From contig CAJUCO010000005.1 of NCBI GenBank assembly GCA_910585245.1, positions 50,289 through 114,288 of the forward strand: DNA of 64,000 nt, written 5' to 3'. A program made the translations under genes and the position numbers. Below are positions 46,302 through 55,081 of the stretch, in pieces. Every line of letters starts with the position of its first letter. Positions within the stretch are counted from its first letter, which is position 1. This DNA is from an uncultured Oscillibacter sp. GTDB lineage: Bacteria > Bacillota > Clostridia > Oscillospirales > Oscillospiraceae. The notes under the pieces are model-generated. The model worked only from the letters and a program-made list of their open reading frames with translations. It searched no databases and had not been told where the DNA came from.

Positions 46302-48473
46302 ATGGACCGCAAGGAAATGCAAAACACCCGCCTCTATTTGCTGGCCACCTTCCTGGTGCTGGTGCTGACCGCCTACCTGTTCGTGCTCTATGACGTGCAG
46401 GTTATTCACTATGAGCAATATGCGGCTCAGGCCGTCCGTTCCATCGTCCGCACAGAGAAGGTGGAGGCCTCCCGGGGCATCATCACCGACCGAAACGGAA
46501 GACCCCTGGTCAGCAACCGTTCCACCTACAACCTGACCTTTGACGCCGCGCTTCTCGCGCCGGAGGACGACAGCAACGAGGCCATTTTGCGTCTCGTTCA
46601 ACTCTGCCAGGAGGAGGGCGTGGCCTGGAGCGACAGCCTCCCCATCTCCCGGCAAGCGCCCTACTACTACACGGTGGACCGAATGGATGGGCAGCAGAAA
46701 AAATACTTTCTCTCCTATCTCAAAAGCCTGGACTCCTGTAAGGAGGACTTGGGGCAGTACCTGCTTCGCCATCCGGAGGCGGTCTCCACCCCGGAGCCGG
46801 AGGAGGCCCAATCCCCCGAGGAACTCACCCCGGAAAAGAAGGCAGCGGCCCTCTTGGACCGCCTCACCGCCGCCGATTTGACGGCAGACCTTTTGACGGA
46901 GTCCGGCATCACCCCTGCCCGTCTGATGGGCGCGATGCGCAAAAAGCTGGGCATTCCCGAGGACTACTCCCTGACCCAGGTCCGGATGGTACTGGGGGTT
47001 CAATACGAGCTCTCCATTCGGAAGCTGGGCAACTACGAGGCCTACGTTCTGGCTCAGGACATTGACACCCCCTTCATTTCCCTTCTCAGCGACGGCAACT
47101 ACGCCGGAGCTAAGGTCACCCTCTCCTCCGTCCGGGAGTATGAGACTACCTACGCCGCCCATATTCTGGGCTATGTGGGCAGCATCAGCATTGAGGACGA
47201 CTACCCCTCCTTAAAGGAAAAAGGCTATGACTATGACGATCTCATAGGCAGGGACGGCGCGGAACTGGCTTTTGAGGACTATTTAAAGGGCAAGGACGGC
47301 TACCGTGTAGTCTCCACCAACAACGAGGGTAAAATCACCGGGGAATACTACTCGACAGAGCCCGTTCCCGGCAACACCGTGGAGCTGACCATCGATCTGG
47401 ATTTTCAGGCCCAGGTGGAAAACTTTCTGGCGGAGACCGTCACCCGTCTGGACGCCGACGGCGACGAGCGCCGGGGCGCCGGGGCTGCGGTGGTTCAGGT
47501 GGGCACCGGCGAGGTGCTGGCCCTGGCCTCCTATCCCTCCTATGACCTCTCCACCTGGCGGGAGGACTTCGCCGCCTTAAACGCAGACCCACACAACCCC
47601 ATGTACAACCGCGCCACCCAGAACGGCTATCCCCCGGGCTCCACGCTGAAACCCTTCACTGCTGCTGCCGCCCTCCTCAGCGGCGTCACCACACTGACGG
47701 AGAAAATCCGGGACACCGGCCACTGGTCCTATCCCGGCGACGAGGGCGGCGTGGGCTTCAACTGCTGGAAGCGCTCCGGCCACGGATACCAAAACGTCAC
47801 CCAGGCCATCACCAACTCCTGCAACTACTACTTTGGCGAAATGGGCTTTCGTATGCACATGGACGGCCTGCGGGAATATCTGGTCCAATTCGGCCTGGGG
47901 GAGAAAACCGGCATTGAGATTCCGGAGTCCGCCGGAAGGCTCCCGGAAAACCCCCGGGGCGAGGACCAGGCCCCCTGGGCGGCCTGGGGCCAGTCCACCC
48001 AGCTCTACACCCCCTTGCAATTGGCCAATTACGTGGCGACCTTGGTTTCCGGCGGCAAGCACTGTAAGGCCCATCTGCTGAAAACCGCTAAAACCTACGA
48101 CAACTCCGGAGTCATTGCTGTGGGTGATTCCACCCCCGTCAACACAGTGGACATCAGCGACGACTATCTGCAAGCCATTAAGAAGGGCATGAAGGGCCTG
48201 GTGGAGGGCACTCTCTCTCCTTACTTCCGGAACTGTATCGTCTCTGCCGGCGCGAAGACCGGCACTTCCCAGATTCACTCGGACAAGAAAAACGACGGCG
48301 TCTTCATCTGCTTCGCCCCCTATGATGACCCGGAGATTGCCGTGGCCATCGCCATCGAGCGGGCGGACGCCGGAGCGGCCCTGGCCTCCACCGCCGTGAA
48401 TATCCTCAACGCCTATTTTGCCCCCGAGCAAGGGGATTCCTCCGCCACCGGAGAGAATCAGCTCCTGCCCTGA
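46302..48473 (+). CDS. mrdA: Penicillin-binding protein 2 (class B transpeptidase)
   Basis: 723 aa. N-terminal membrane anchor (YLLATFLVLVLTAYLFVLYDVQVI), PBP dimerisation domain, transpeptidase with SxxK in PPGSTLKPFT, SxN in TNSCNYY, and KTG in AGAKTGTSQIH. It cross-links peptidoglycan during side-wall growth with MreCD. A linker (EPEEAQSPEELTPEKKAAALLD) is inserted before the catalytic domain. rodA does not follow. Confidence 0.93.
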   Translation: MDRKEMQNTRLYLLATFLVLVLTAYLFVLYDVQVIHYEQYAAQAVRSIVRTEKVEASRGIITDRNGRPLVSNRSTYNLTFDAALLAPEDDSNEAILRLVQLCQEEGVAWSDSLPISRQAPYYYTVDRMDGQQKKYFLSYLKSLDSCKEDLGQYLLRHPEAVSTPEPEEAQSPEELTPEKKAAALLDRLTAADLTADLLTESGITPARLMGAMRKKLGIPEDYSLTQVRMVLGVQYELSIRKLGNYEAYVLAQDIDTPFISLLSDGNYAGAKVTLSSVREYETTYAAHILGYVGSISIEDDYPSLKEKGYDYDDLIGRDGAELAFEDYLKGKDGYRVVSTNNEGKITGEYYSTEPVPGNTVELTIDLDFQAQVENFLAETVTRLDADGDERRGAGAAVVQVGTGEVLALASYPSYDLSTWREDFAALNADPHNPMYNRATQNGYPPGSTLKPFTAAAALLSGVTTLTEKIRDTGHWSYPGDEGGVGFNCWKRSGHGYQNVTQAITNSCNYYFGEMGFRMHMDGLREYLVQFGLGEKTGIEIPESAGRLPENPRGEDQAPWAAWGQSTQLYTPLQLANYVATLVSGGKHCKAHLLKTAKTYDNSGVIAVGDSTPVNTVDISDDYLQAIKKGMKGLVEGTLSPYFRNCIVSAGAKTGTSQIHSDKKNDGVFICFAPYDDPEIAVAIAIERADAGAALASTAVNILNAYFAPEQGDSSATGENQLLP

Positions 48474-48570
48474 TCGATCCTTTGGGGGGCTTGGCCCTTG
48501 GGGCAGCCCCTCCCCAAAATCCCGGCGCTGCTTTCCAAGAGGTCGGCCCTACAGGCCCTTCCCCAGGGAA

Positions 48571-48586
48571 TGTTTCACGTGAAACA
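48571..48586. promoter_or_regulatory. parS centromere site
   Basis: TGTTTCACGTGAAACA, a perfect palindromic parS, just before the GH13 gene. Confidence 0.95.
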
Positions 48587-48626
48587 CCCCCGTTCTCCTC
48601 AATCCTACAAACAAGGAGTTTTTTGA

Positions 48627-50480
48627 ATGAATCATCCTGCCGTCTTTGACTCCCGTGATCTTCAATACAAAAAGCCCTACGGCGCCCTTCCCTGTGGGAA
48701 GGAGTGGTCCCTTACCTGCCGCCCCCTTGCCAGCGAGGGGTTCACCCACTGCTCTGTCATCATTCTCCGGGAATTTGCCGGACGTGAAATAGAGGCGGAA
48801 ATGCCTTTTTCGGGTCTTTGGGAAGACCGGGCCTGTTTCTCCCTCTCCCTCATTCCCTTTCAGACGCCGGAGTTGGTCTGGTATTGGTTCCGCTTCTGGC
48901 GGGATGACGGCAGCGGTTGCTTCCTGGATAAAACCGGCTATCGAAGCACAGGGGAGCCAATTTCCTGGCAGCTCACCGTTTATGAGGAGAGTCACACCCC
49001 CTCCTGGTTTGGTGAGGGCGTGACATATCAGATTTTCCCGGACCGCTATTGCCGGTTGTTTGTTCCGGACCCGTCGGGACTCATCGGTGATCGCTGGGTC
49101 CACGAGGATTGGAAGGATGGGCCGGCCTGGATGCCGGAGGACGGCGAGGTGAAAAACCGGGATTTTTTCGGCGGGTCTTTGCCAGGGATTACTTCCCATT
49201 TGGACGATCTGGTGGCCTTGGGAGTGACGACCCTCTACTTCTGCCCCATTTTTGAATCCGCATCCAACCACCGCTACAACACGGCGGATTATACAAGGAT
49301 TGACCCCATGTTGGGAACAGAGGAGGATTTTCGGACTCTTTGCGCCAGGGCCAAGGAACGGGGCATCCGGGTTTTGCTGGACGGTGTGTTCAACCACACC
49401 GGCTCTCAGAGCGTCTATTTCAATGCCGACGGCTTCTACCCCTCTTTGGGCGCGGCTCAGAGCAGGGAAAGCCCCTATTACGACTGGTTCCAGTTCAGCG
49501 ACTGGCCCGGGTCCTACGACGCCTGGTGGGGCATCAGCACACTGCCCAATGTCCGGGAGGACTGTCCGGATTACGTGGATTATATTATCGAAGGAGAAAA
49601 CTCCGTGGTGAAGCGCTGGCTTCGGGCTGGGGCCTCCGGCTGGAGGCTGGACGTGGCGGATGAGTTGCCGGATACGTTTATAGAAAAACTCCGCTCCGCC
49701 GTGGAGAAGACGGACCCTGACGCCCTGGTTCTGGGAGAGGTCTGGGAAGACGCCAGCAATAAAATTTCCTATTCTCACCGAAGAAAATACCTTCTGGGAA
49801 AAGAGCTTCACGGCGTGATGAACTATCCCTTTCGCACCGCTCTTTTGAATTACCTCTTGGGGGGACCGGCGGAGGACTTTCAGGAGGCCATGGAGACTAT
49901 CCGGGAGAATTACCCCCCCGCCGCCTTTTTCTCCGCCATGAATTTTCTGGGCACCCACGACACGCCCCGGATCCTGACCATGCTGGGGGGATGCCGTCTC
50001 CCTGAGGGACGGGACGCCCAATCCACCTTCCATCTCTCCCCTGCCCAGCGGCAGGCGGGTCTGGAACGGCTCTATGTGGCGGCAGCCATCCTCTTCACCT
50101 TTCCCGGCTCTCCCATGATCTACTACGGCGACGAGGCCGGCATGGAAGGCGCGGCAGATCCCTTTAACCGCCGGACCTATCCCTGGGGCCACGAAGACCG
50201 GGAACTTCTGAGCTGGTTCCGATGGTTGGGTCAGCTCCGGAAAAACCGCGCCTCTCTTCGCCGGGGTTCTCTCCGGTGGCTGGAGGCCCGGGGTTCCCTT
50301 CTGGCCTATAGCCGTGAGATCTTTGGCGAGACCACCGTCACCCTGGTGAACGGCAGCGCTCAAGAGGAATTCCTCCCCCTGCCGGAGGAAGGATTTCGCG
50401 ACCTGCGCACGGGGGAGCTTCTCTCCGGTGAGACCGCTTTGGTTTCCCCCTACAGCGTTCGCCTTCTGGGACGGGGCTGA
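48627..50480 (+). CDS. GH13 alpha-amylase-family glycosidase
   Basis: 617 aa without signal peptide, so cytoplasmic. It has an N-terminal beta domain (about 1-125) and a TIM barrel with YQIFPDRYCR, LYFCPIFESASNHRYNTADYTRIDP and DGVFNHTG. The catalytic residues are the nucleophile D in GWRLDVADEL, acid E in VLGEVWED and D in FLGTHDTPRIL, followed by a C-terminal beta domain. It resembles neopullulanase/cyclomaltodextrinase types that act on imported oligosaccharides. It is placed between two parS sites; no sugar transporter is adjacent. Confidence 0.93.
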   Translation: MNHPAVFDSRDLQYKKPYGALPCGKEWSLTCRPLASEGFTHCSVIILREFAGREIEAEMPFSGLWEDRACFSLSLIPFQTPELVWYWFRFWRDDGSGCFLDKTGYRSTGEPISWQLTVYEESHTPSWFGEGVTYQIFPDRYCRLFVPDPSGLIGDRWVHEDWKDGPAWMPEDGEVKNRDFFGGSLPGITSHLDDLVALGVTTLYFCPIFESASNHRYNTADYTRIDPMLGTEEDFRTLCARAKERGIRVLLDGVFNHTGSQSVYFNADGFYPSLGAAQSRESPYYDWFQFSDWPGSYDAWWGISTLPNVREDCPDYVDYIIEGENSVVKRWLRAGASGWRLDVADELPDTFIEKLRSAVEKTDPDALVLGEVWEDASNKISYSHRRKYLLGKELHGVMNYPFRTALLNYLLGGPAEDFQEAMETIRENYPPAAFFSAMNFLGTHDTPRILTMLGGCRLPEGRDAQSTFHLSPAQRQAGLERLYVAAAILFTFPGSPMIYYGDEAGMEGAADPFNRRTYPWGHEDRELLSWFRWLGQLRKNRASLRRGSLRWLEARGSLLAYSREIFGETTVTLVNGSAQEEFLPLPEEGFRDLRTGELLSGETALVSPYSVRLLGRG

Positions 50481-50587
50481 GCCTGTGGGGAAATAGCCGT
50501 CCAAAGGCCCGTCTGCGCTTTTGCCAGTGGCGAACACCGCCGGGACCGCAAAGAAGCCGGTTTGTTTAACTCTATCCCTTTGAAAAT

Positions 50588-50603
50588 TGTTTCACGTGAA
50601 ACA
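50588..50603. promoter_or_regulatory. parS centromere site upstream of parA
   Basis: TGTTTCACGTGAAACA. A degenerate second site TGTTTCCCGTGAAACT lies at 50632-50647. Confidence 0.95.
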
Positions 50604-50692
50604 GCAGAATCTGCCAAAGGCAGTAGAGTCCTGTTTCCCGTGAAACTTTTTTCCTTTTAGACCAATTTTTATAAAAATTGTGGGTTTTGACC

Positions 50693-50721
50693 TTGCAAGG
50701 CTGTCCTGGCCTTGCTATAAT
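50693..50721 (+). promoter_or_regulatory. parAB promoter
   Basis: TTGCAA (50693-50698), 17 bp, TATAAT (50716-50721). Confidence 0.82.
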
Positions 50722-50749
50722 GAAATTTCGATAGAAAGTAGGTGTTTTT

Positions 50750-51514
50750 GTGGCAAAGATCATCGCAACGGTCAATCAAAAGGGCGGCGTGGGAAAGACG
50801 ACCACTTGCGTCAACCTGGCCGCCGCTTTGACGGAGGCGGGCAAAAAGGTCCTTCTCTGTGACTTCGATCCCCAGGCCAACGCCACCTCCGGCATGGGCG
50901 TGGACAAAACCGTCTCCAAGGGGGTCTATTCCGCCCTCATTGGAGAATTGCCCGCCGCCGGGGCCGTGTCGCACACCCGCTATGGCGACGTGCTCCCCTC
51001 TAACAAGGCCCTGGCCGGAGCGGGAGTGGAATTGATTGGCATGGACCGGCGGGAGTTTCTTTTGAAGGACGCCCTGGAGCCGCTTCGAGAGGTTTACGAC
51101 TTCATCCTGATTGACTGTCCTCCCTCTTTGGAGCTCTTGACGTTGAACGCCCTTTGCGCGTCGGATTCCATCTTGGTACCGGTTCAGTGCGAGTATTTCG
51201 CCCTGGAGGGCCTTTCGGACCTGATGAACACCGTGCGGCTGGTGCGGCGGTCTCTGAATCCCTCCCTGGAGCTGGAGGGTGTTCTTCTGACCATGTACGA
51301 TGGGCGGACAAACCTGTCTCTCCAGGTGGCGGAGGAAGTGAAACACTATTTCCCCGGCAAGGTCTACGCCTCGGTGATTCCCCGGAATATTCGCCTCTCC
51401 GAGGCTCCCAGCCATGGAAAGCCCATCAACGCCTATGACCGAACTTCCCGGGGGGCGGACGCCTATACGGCTTTTGCGGCGGAGTTTCTCAAGTTCTCTC
51501 AGGCAAAGATCTGA
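50750..51514 (+). CDS. parA: Chromosome partitioning ATPase ParA (Soj)
   Basis: 254 aa from GTG: deviant Walker A NQKGGVGKTTTCVNLAAAL, LLCDFDPQANATSGMG, DFILIDCPPSLELLTLNAL. It forms dynamic DNA-bound ATP dimers that move ParB-parS complexes and regulate DnaA. It is followed by parB and surrounded by parS sites, so this is the chromosomal set. Confidence 0.97.
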   Translation: MAKIIATVNQKGGVGKTTTCVNLAAALTEAGKKVLLCDFDPQANATSGMGVDKTVSKGVYSALIGELPAAGAVSHTRYGDVLPSNKALAGAGVELIGMDRREFLLKDALEPLREVYDFILIDCPPSLELLTLNALCASDSILVPVQCEYFALEGLSDLMNTVRLVRRSLNPSLELEGVLLTMYDGRTNLSLQVAEEVKHYFPGKVYASVIPRNIRLSEAPSHGKPINAYDRTSRGADAYTAFAAEFLKFSQAKI

Positions 51515-51626
51515 GAGACTGGCTTTTACCCATAATAGACCTCTGTAATGTTTGCGGATTGAAGCGGCAAACGCCGCGTCTATTTATTCAGGAAAAGAGA
51601 GCCCTTATACGAAAGGAGTGGATTAC

Positions 51627-52517
51627 ATGGCAGGGAAAAAGCCCTCCGGCCTGGGCCGCGGATTGGGCGCGCTGTTGGGGGAGGACGTATTAAAACCCGA
51701 AGCGGCGGGGAACCTGTATTTACCCATCTCACAGGTGGAGAACTGCTCTGCCCAACCCCGGAAAGTCTTTGACGAGGCGGCCCTGGCGGAGTTGGCGGAT
51801 TCTATCCGGGAACACGGGATTATTCAGCCCCTGACGGTGCGGAAACTGTCCTCCGGGTATTATCAAATCATTGCCGGGGAGCGCCGCTGGCGGGCGGCCC
51901 GGATGGCGGGCCTCACGGAGATTCCCGCCGTGGTCATCGAGGCCGACGACCAGAAGGCAGCGGAGTTGGCCCTGGTAGAAAATCTCCAGCGGGAGGACCT
52001 GAATCCCATGGAGGAGGCCGCCGGCTTCCAGTCACTCATTCAAACGTACCACATGACCCAGGAGGAGGCTGCCCAACGGGTGGGAAAATCCCGCAGCGCC
52101 GTGGCCAACGCCATGCGCCTTTTGACCCTCCAACCGCCGGTCCGAAAACTGGTGGAGGAAGGCGCCCTCTCTGCGGGGCACGCCCGGACCCTGTTGCCCC
52201 TCTCCCCCGCCCTCCAGGGAAAAGCAGCGGAAGCCGTAATCCAGGGACAACTCTCCGTCCGGCAGACGGAGGCCCTGGTTAAGCGGATGCAGGCAGAGAC
52301 CCAGGAGGAGCCGGAGCTTCCACCCCCACCCAAAGAGGTGGACTATGCCGCCGAAGCCCAACAGTCCCTGGCTTCCCGCCTGGGACGGGGGGTGAAAATC
52401 GTCACAGGGCGCAAAAAGGGCCGCATTGAACTGGAGTACTACGGGCTGGACGACCTTAACGACCTGTTGGAGGCGCTGGCTCTTTTGAAAACCAATCGGA
52501 AAGGACCGGAGGCATGA
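51627..52517 (+). CDS. parB: ParB/Spo0J partition protein
   Basis: 296 aa: GLGRGLGALLGED, ISQVENCSAQPRKVFDEAALAELADSIREHGIIQPLTVRKL, CTPase motif AGERRWRAARMAGL, the HTH MTQEEAAQRVGKSRSAVANAMRLLTL, and a C-terminal dimer domain. It clamps on DNA at parS and spreads. ATG 51627 follows AAAGGAG. It overlaps the next gene by 4 bp. Confidence 0.97.
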   Translation: MAGKKPSGLGRGLGALLGEDVLKPEAAGNLYLPISQVENCSAQPRKVFDEAALAELADSIREHGIIQPLTVRKLSSGYYQIIAGERRWRAARMAGLTEIPAVVIEADDQKAAELALVENLQREDLNPMEEAAGFQSLIQTYHMTQEEAAQRVGKSRSAVANAMRLLTLQPPVRKLVEEGALSAGHARTLLPLSPALQGKAAEAVIQGQLSVRQTEALVKRMQAETQEEPELPPPPKEVDYAAEAQQSLASRLGRGVKIVTGRKKGRIELEYYGLDDLNDLLEALALLKTNRKGPEA

Positions 52518-53065
52518 AGCTGGAAAAACGAAACGAAGGCGGCCCTGTGGAGCCGGAGGAAACGGACACCCCCAGGGGGAAAAAACCCGTTGTGGTCTAT
52601 ATCATGGTGCTGTTCATCGCGGCGTTTTTGCTGATGGCCTGGTCCTTCGCCTCTCACCAGAGAAGTAATACCGAGGCCCTGGGGCGGCTTCAAAGCTCCG
52701 TCACCGCCATGCGGGAGGTCCAGGATTTGCAGGACCAAGTCATCGCCCTCCAGAAGGAGCTGGCGAAGACAGAAAAGCGGGTGGAGGAACTGGAAGAGGA
52801 AACCTCTTCCCGGCAAGAAGCGCTGGAAGATTTGGAAAAGCAGCGCGAAGCCATGCAGCGGCTTTATATGCTGCAACAACAGTATTCCGCCGGAGACTAT
52901 ACGGACTGCCGGCAAATCATAAATGAATTTGAATCTTTCGGTTATGTAGAGCACCTCCCCCGTCTATCTGACAGTGGCGTGACCTCCCCGACAGAGCGTT
53001 ACCAACAGTTAAAGGAGGCCGTGGAGCTCCGGCTGGCGGAGACTCAGGAGGAAGCCCAGGAATGA
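52514..53065 (+). CDS. Membrane-anchored coiled-coil protein in the par operon
   Basis: 183 aa: a short basic/acidic N-terminus, one membrane helix (VVVYIMVLFIAAFLLMAWSFA), then a long coiled coil (LQDQVIALQKELAKTEKRVEELEEETSSRQEALEDLEKQREAM) and a small C-terminal domain (CRQIINEFESFGYVEHLP). Its start overlaps the parB stop (ATGA), so it is translated with parB. No family recognised; a link to segregation or wall assembly is inference. Confidence 0.78.
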   Translation: MKLEKRNEGGPVEPEETDTPRGKKPVVVYIMVLFIAAFLLMAWSFASHQRSNTEALGRLQSSVTAMREVQDLQDQVIALQKELAKTEKRVEELEEETSSRQEALEDLEKQREAMQRLYMLQQQYSAGDYTDCRQIINEFESFGYVEHLPRLSDSGVTSPTERYQQLKEAVELRLAETQEEAQE

Positions 53066-53547
53066 TTTGGATAAAGGCCCATTGGAAAGCTCTCTCTATC
53101 ACCCTGGCCCTTCTACTGGGGCTGGCCTGGTACTCCCGTCCGGTAGATGTCTACAGCCTGGGCGTGGGCGAACTGGAGGCCGTCAGCGTTCATGTCGAAA
53201 ATAATAAGCCCGGTCAGGGCGTGGATATCGTCTGGAGCACCGGGGTGACGCCCGACAACCCCCGGTGGCAATCTGTCTTGAGAGAGCTGGAAAGCCTGCG
53301 CTTCCACCGTCCCCCGGACAACCTGATCCGGGCCCACTTCCAAAGTTCCTCCATCAAAACCCAAGCGGCGTCCCGCGTCAACACCGTCATTCATCTCACA
53401 GATCAGAACGGACTCTACATGACACTGCAAATAGGCGCGGGTAATTCCTGTTATACCTCCCCTTACACAAGCCGCAACCTTCCCATGTCTCTCTCCGGCG
53501 GAGAAGAGGCCGCCCAGGCCCTGATCAGGCGGCTTCAGGAGATCTGA
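53062..53547 (+). CDS. Secreted/membrane-anchored hypothetical in the par operon
   Basis: 161 aa with an N-terminal hydrophobic segment (LSITLALLLGLAWY), then an extracytoplasmic alpha/beta domain (VDIVWSTGVTPDNPRWQSVLRELESLRFHRP..NTVIHLTDQNGLYMTLQIGAG). The ATG overlaps the preceding stop by 4 bp. No family recognised. A parS site follows directly. Confidence 0.72.
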   Translation: MIWIKAHWKALSITLALLLGLAWYSRPVDVYSLGVGELEAVSVHVENNKPGQGVDIVWSTGVTPDNPRWQSVLRELESLRFHRPPDNLIRAHFQSSSIKTQAASRVNTVIHLTDQNGLYMTLQIGAGNSCYTSPYTSRNLPMSLSGGEEAAQALIRRLQEI

Positions 53548-53563
53548 AACAGCGCCTATCCCG

Positions 53564-53579
53564 TGTTCCACGTGAAACA
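53564..53579. promoter_or_regulatory. parS centromere site upstream of serS
   Basis: TGTTCCACGTGAAACA, one base from the other two sites and equal to the Bacillus consensus. Confidence 0.95.
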
Positions 53580-53618
53580 TTTGAAAGATACTGAAATTGA
53601 GGAAAGAAGGAAATCACC

Positions 53619-54923
53619 ATGCTTGATATCCGCTTTATCCGGGAGAACCCCGAACTCGTCAAGGAAAACATTCAAAAGAAGTTCCAGGACGCCAAGCTCC
53701 CCCTGGTGGACGAGGTCATCAACCTGGACAGCAAACGCCGCGCCGCCATCGCCGAGGCGGATCAACTCCGCTCCAACCGCAACACCCTCTCCAAGCAGAT
53801 CGGTATGCTTATGGGCCAGTCCAAAAAGGACCCCTCCAAGCTCCAGGAGGTCGAGGCCGTCAAGGCCCAGGTGAAGGAACAGGCGGACCGTCTGGCGGAG
53901 CTGGAGAAACAGGAAAACGAGCTGGAGGCGGAGCTCCACAAGCGGATGCTGCTGATCCCCCAGATCATCGACCCCTCCGTCCCCATCGGAAAGGACGACA
54001 GCGAAAACGTGGAGGTCCAGCGCTTTGGCGAGGCCAAGACCCCGGACTTCCCCATCCCCTACCACACGGAGATCATGGAGTCCTTCGGCGGCATCGACCT
54101 GGACGCGGCAGGCCGGGTCTCCGGCAACGGCTTCTACTATCTTCTCGGCGACATTGCCCGGCTCCACGAGGCGGTCTTGGCCTATGGCCGGGACTTTATG
54201 ATTGGCAAGGGCTTTACCTACTGCATCCCCCCCTTCATGATTCACGGAAACGTGGTGGAGGGCGTCATGAGCCAGACGGATATGGACGGCATGATGTACA
54301 AAATTGAGGGGGAAGACCTGTATCTCATCGGCACCAGCGAACACTCCATGATCGGACGTTTCATTGACCAGATTGTGCCCAGCGAAAAGCTGCCCCAGAC
54401 CCTGACCTCCTACTCCCCTTGCTTCCGCAAGGAAAAGGGAGCCCACGGCATCGAGGAACGGGGCGTGTACCGCATTCACCAGTTTGAAAAGCAAGAGATG
54501 ATCGTGGTCTGCAAGCCCGAGGAGTCCTCCACGTGGTATGAAAAGCTGTGGCAGTTCTCCGTGGAGCTGTTCCAGTCCCTGGATATCCCCGTGCGGCAGC
54601 TGGAGTGCTGCTCCGGCGACCTGGCGGACTTGAAGGTCAAGTCCTGCGACATCGAAGCCTGGTCTCCCCGGCAGCAAAAATATTTTGAGGTCTGCTCCTG
54701 CTCCAACCTGGGTGACGCCCAGGCCCGGCGGCTGCGGATTCGCTATAAGGACGAGTCCGGTAAAACCCAGCTGTGCCACACCCTCAATAACACCTGCGTG
54801 GCCCCGCCCCGGATGTTGATTGCCTTCCTGGAAAATAACCTCCAGGCCGACGGCACCGTAACCATCCCCGAAGTCCTCCGTCCCTACATGGGCGGCACGG
54901 AAAAGCTGGTCCCCCAGAAATAA
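53619..54923 (+). CDS. serS: Seryl-tRNA synthetase
   Basis: 434 aa: N-terminal tRNA-binding coiled coil (about 30-105), class II core with motif 2 FRKEKGAHGIEERGVYRIHQFEKQE and motif 3 NTCVAPPRMLIAFLENNL. It charges tRNA-Ser. Strong SD AAAGAAGG. No T-box is seen in the short leader, which instead holds parS. Confidence 0.97.
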   Translation: MLDIRFIRENPELVKENIQKKFQDAKLPLVDEVINLDSKRRAAIAEADQLRSNRNTLSKQIGMLMGQSKKDPSKLQEVEAVKAQVKEQADRLAELEKQENELEAELHKRMLLIPQIIDPSVPIGKDDSENVEVQRFGEAKTPDFPIPYHTEIMESFGGIDLDAAGRVSGNGFYYLLGDIARLHEAVLAYGRDFMIGKGFTYCIPPFMIHGNVVEGVMSQTDMDGMMYKIEGEDLYLIGTSEHSMIGRFIDQIVPSEKLPQTLTSYSPCFRKEKGAHGIEERGVYRIHQFEKQEMIVVCKPEESSTWYEKLWQFSVELFQSLDIPVRQLECCSGDLADLKVKSCDIEAWSPRQQKYFEVCSCSNLGDAQARRLRIRYKDESGKTQLCHTLNNTCVAPPRMLIAFLENNLQADGTVTIPEVLRPYMGGTEKLVPQK

Positions 54924-55081
54924 ACGAGGGGCTCTGCCCCTCCCGCCTCTCCGGGAGCTCCATGTCTACGGGAAACAGATCAAGGTAGGGCCCTATAGGT
55001 AGTTCATTCCAAATTGTATGGAATGGCAATAATATTACAAATCGTTGAACCGTTTTCCAGCCAATAGAAAGGATTTAAACG

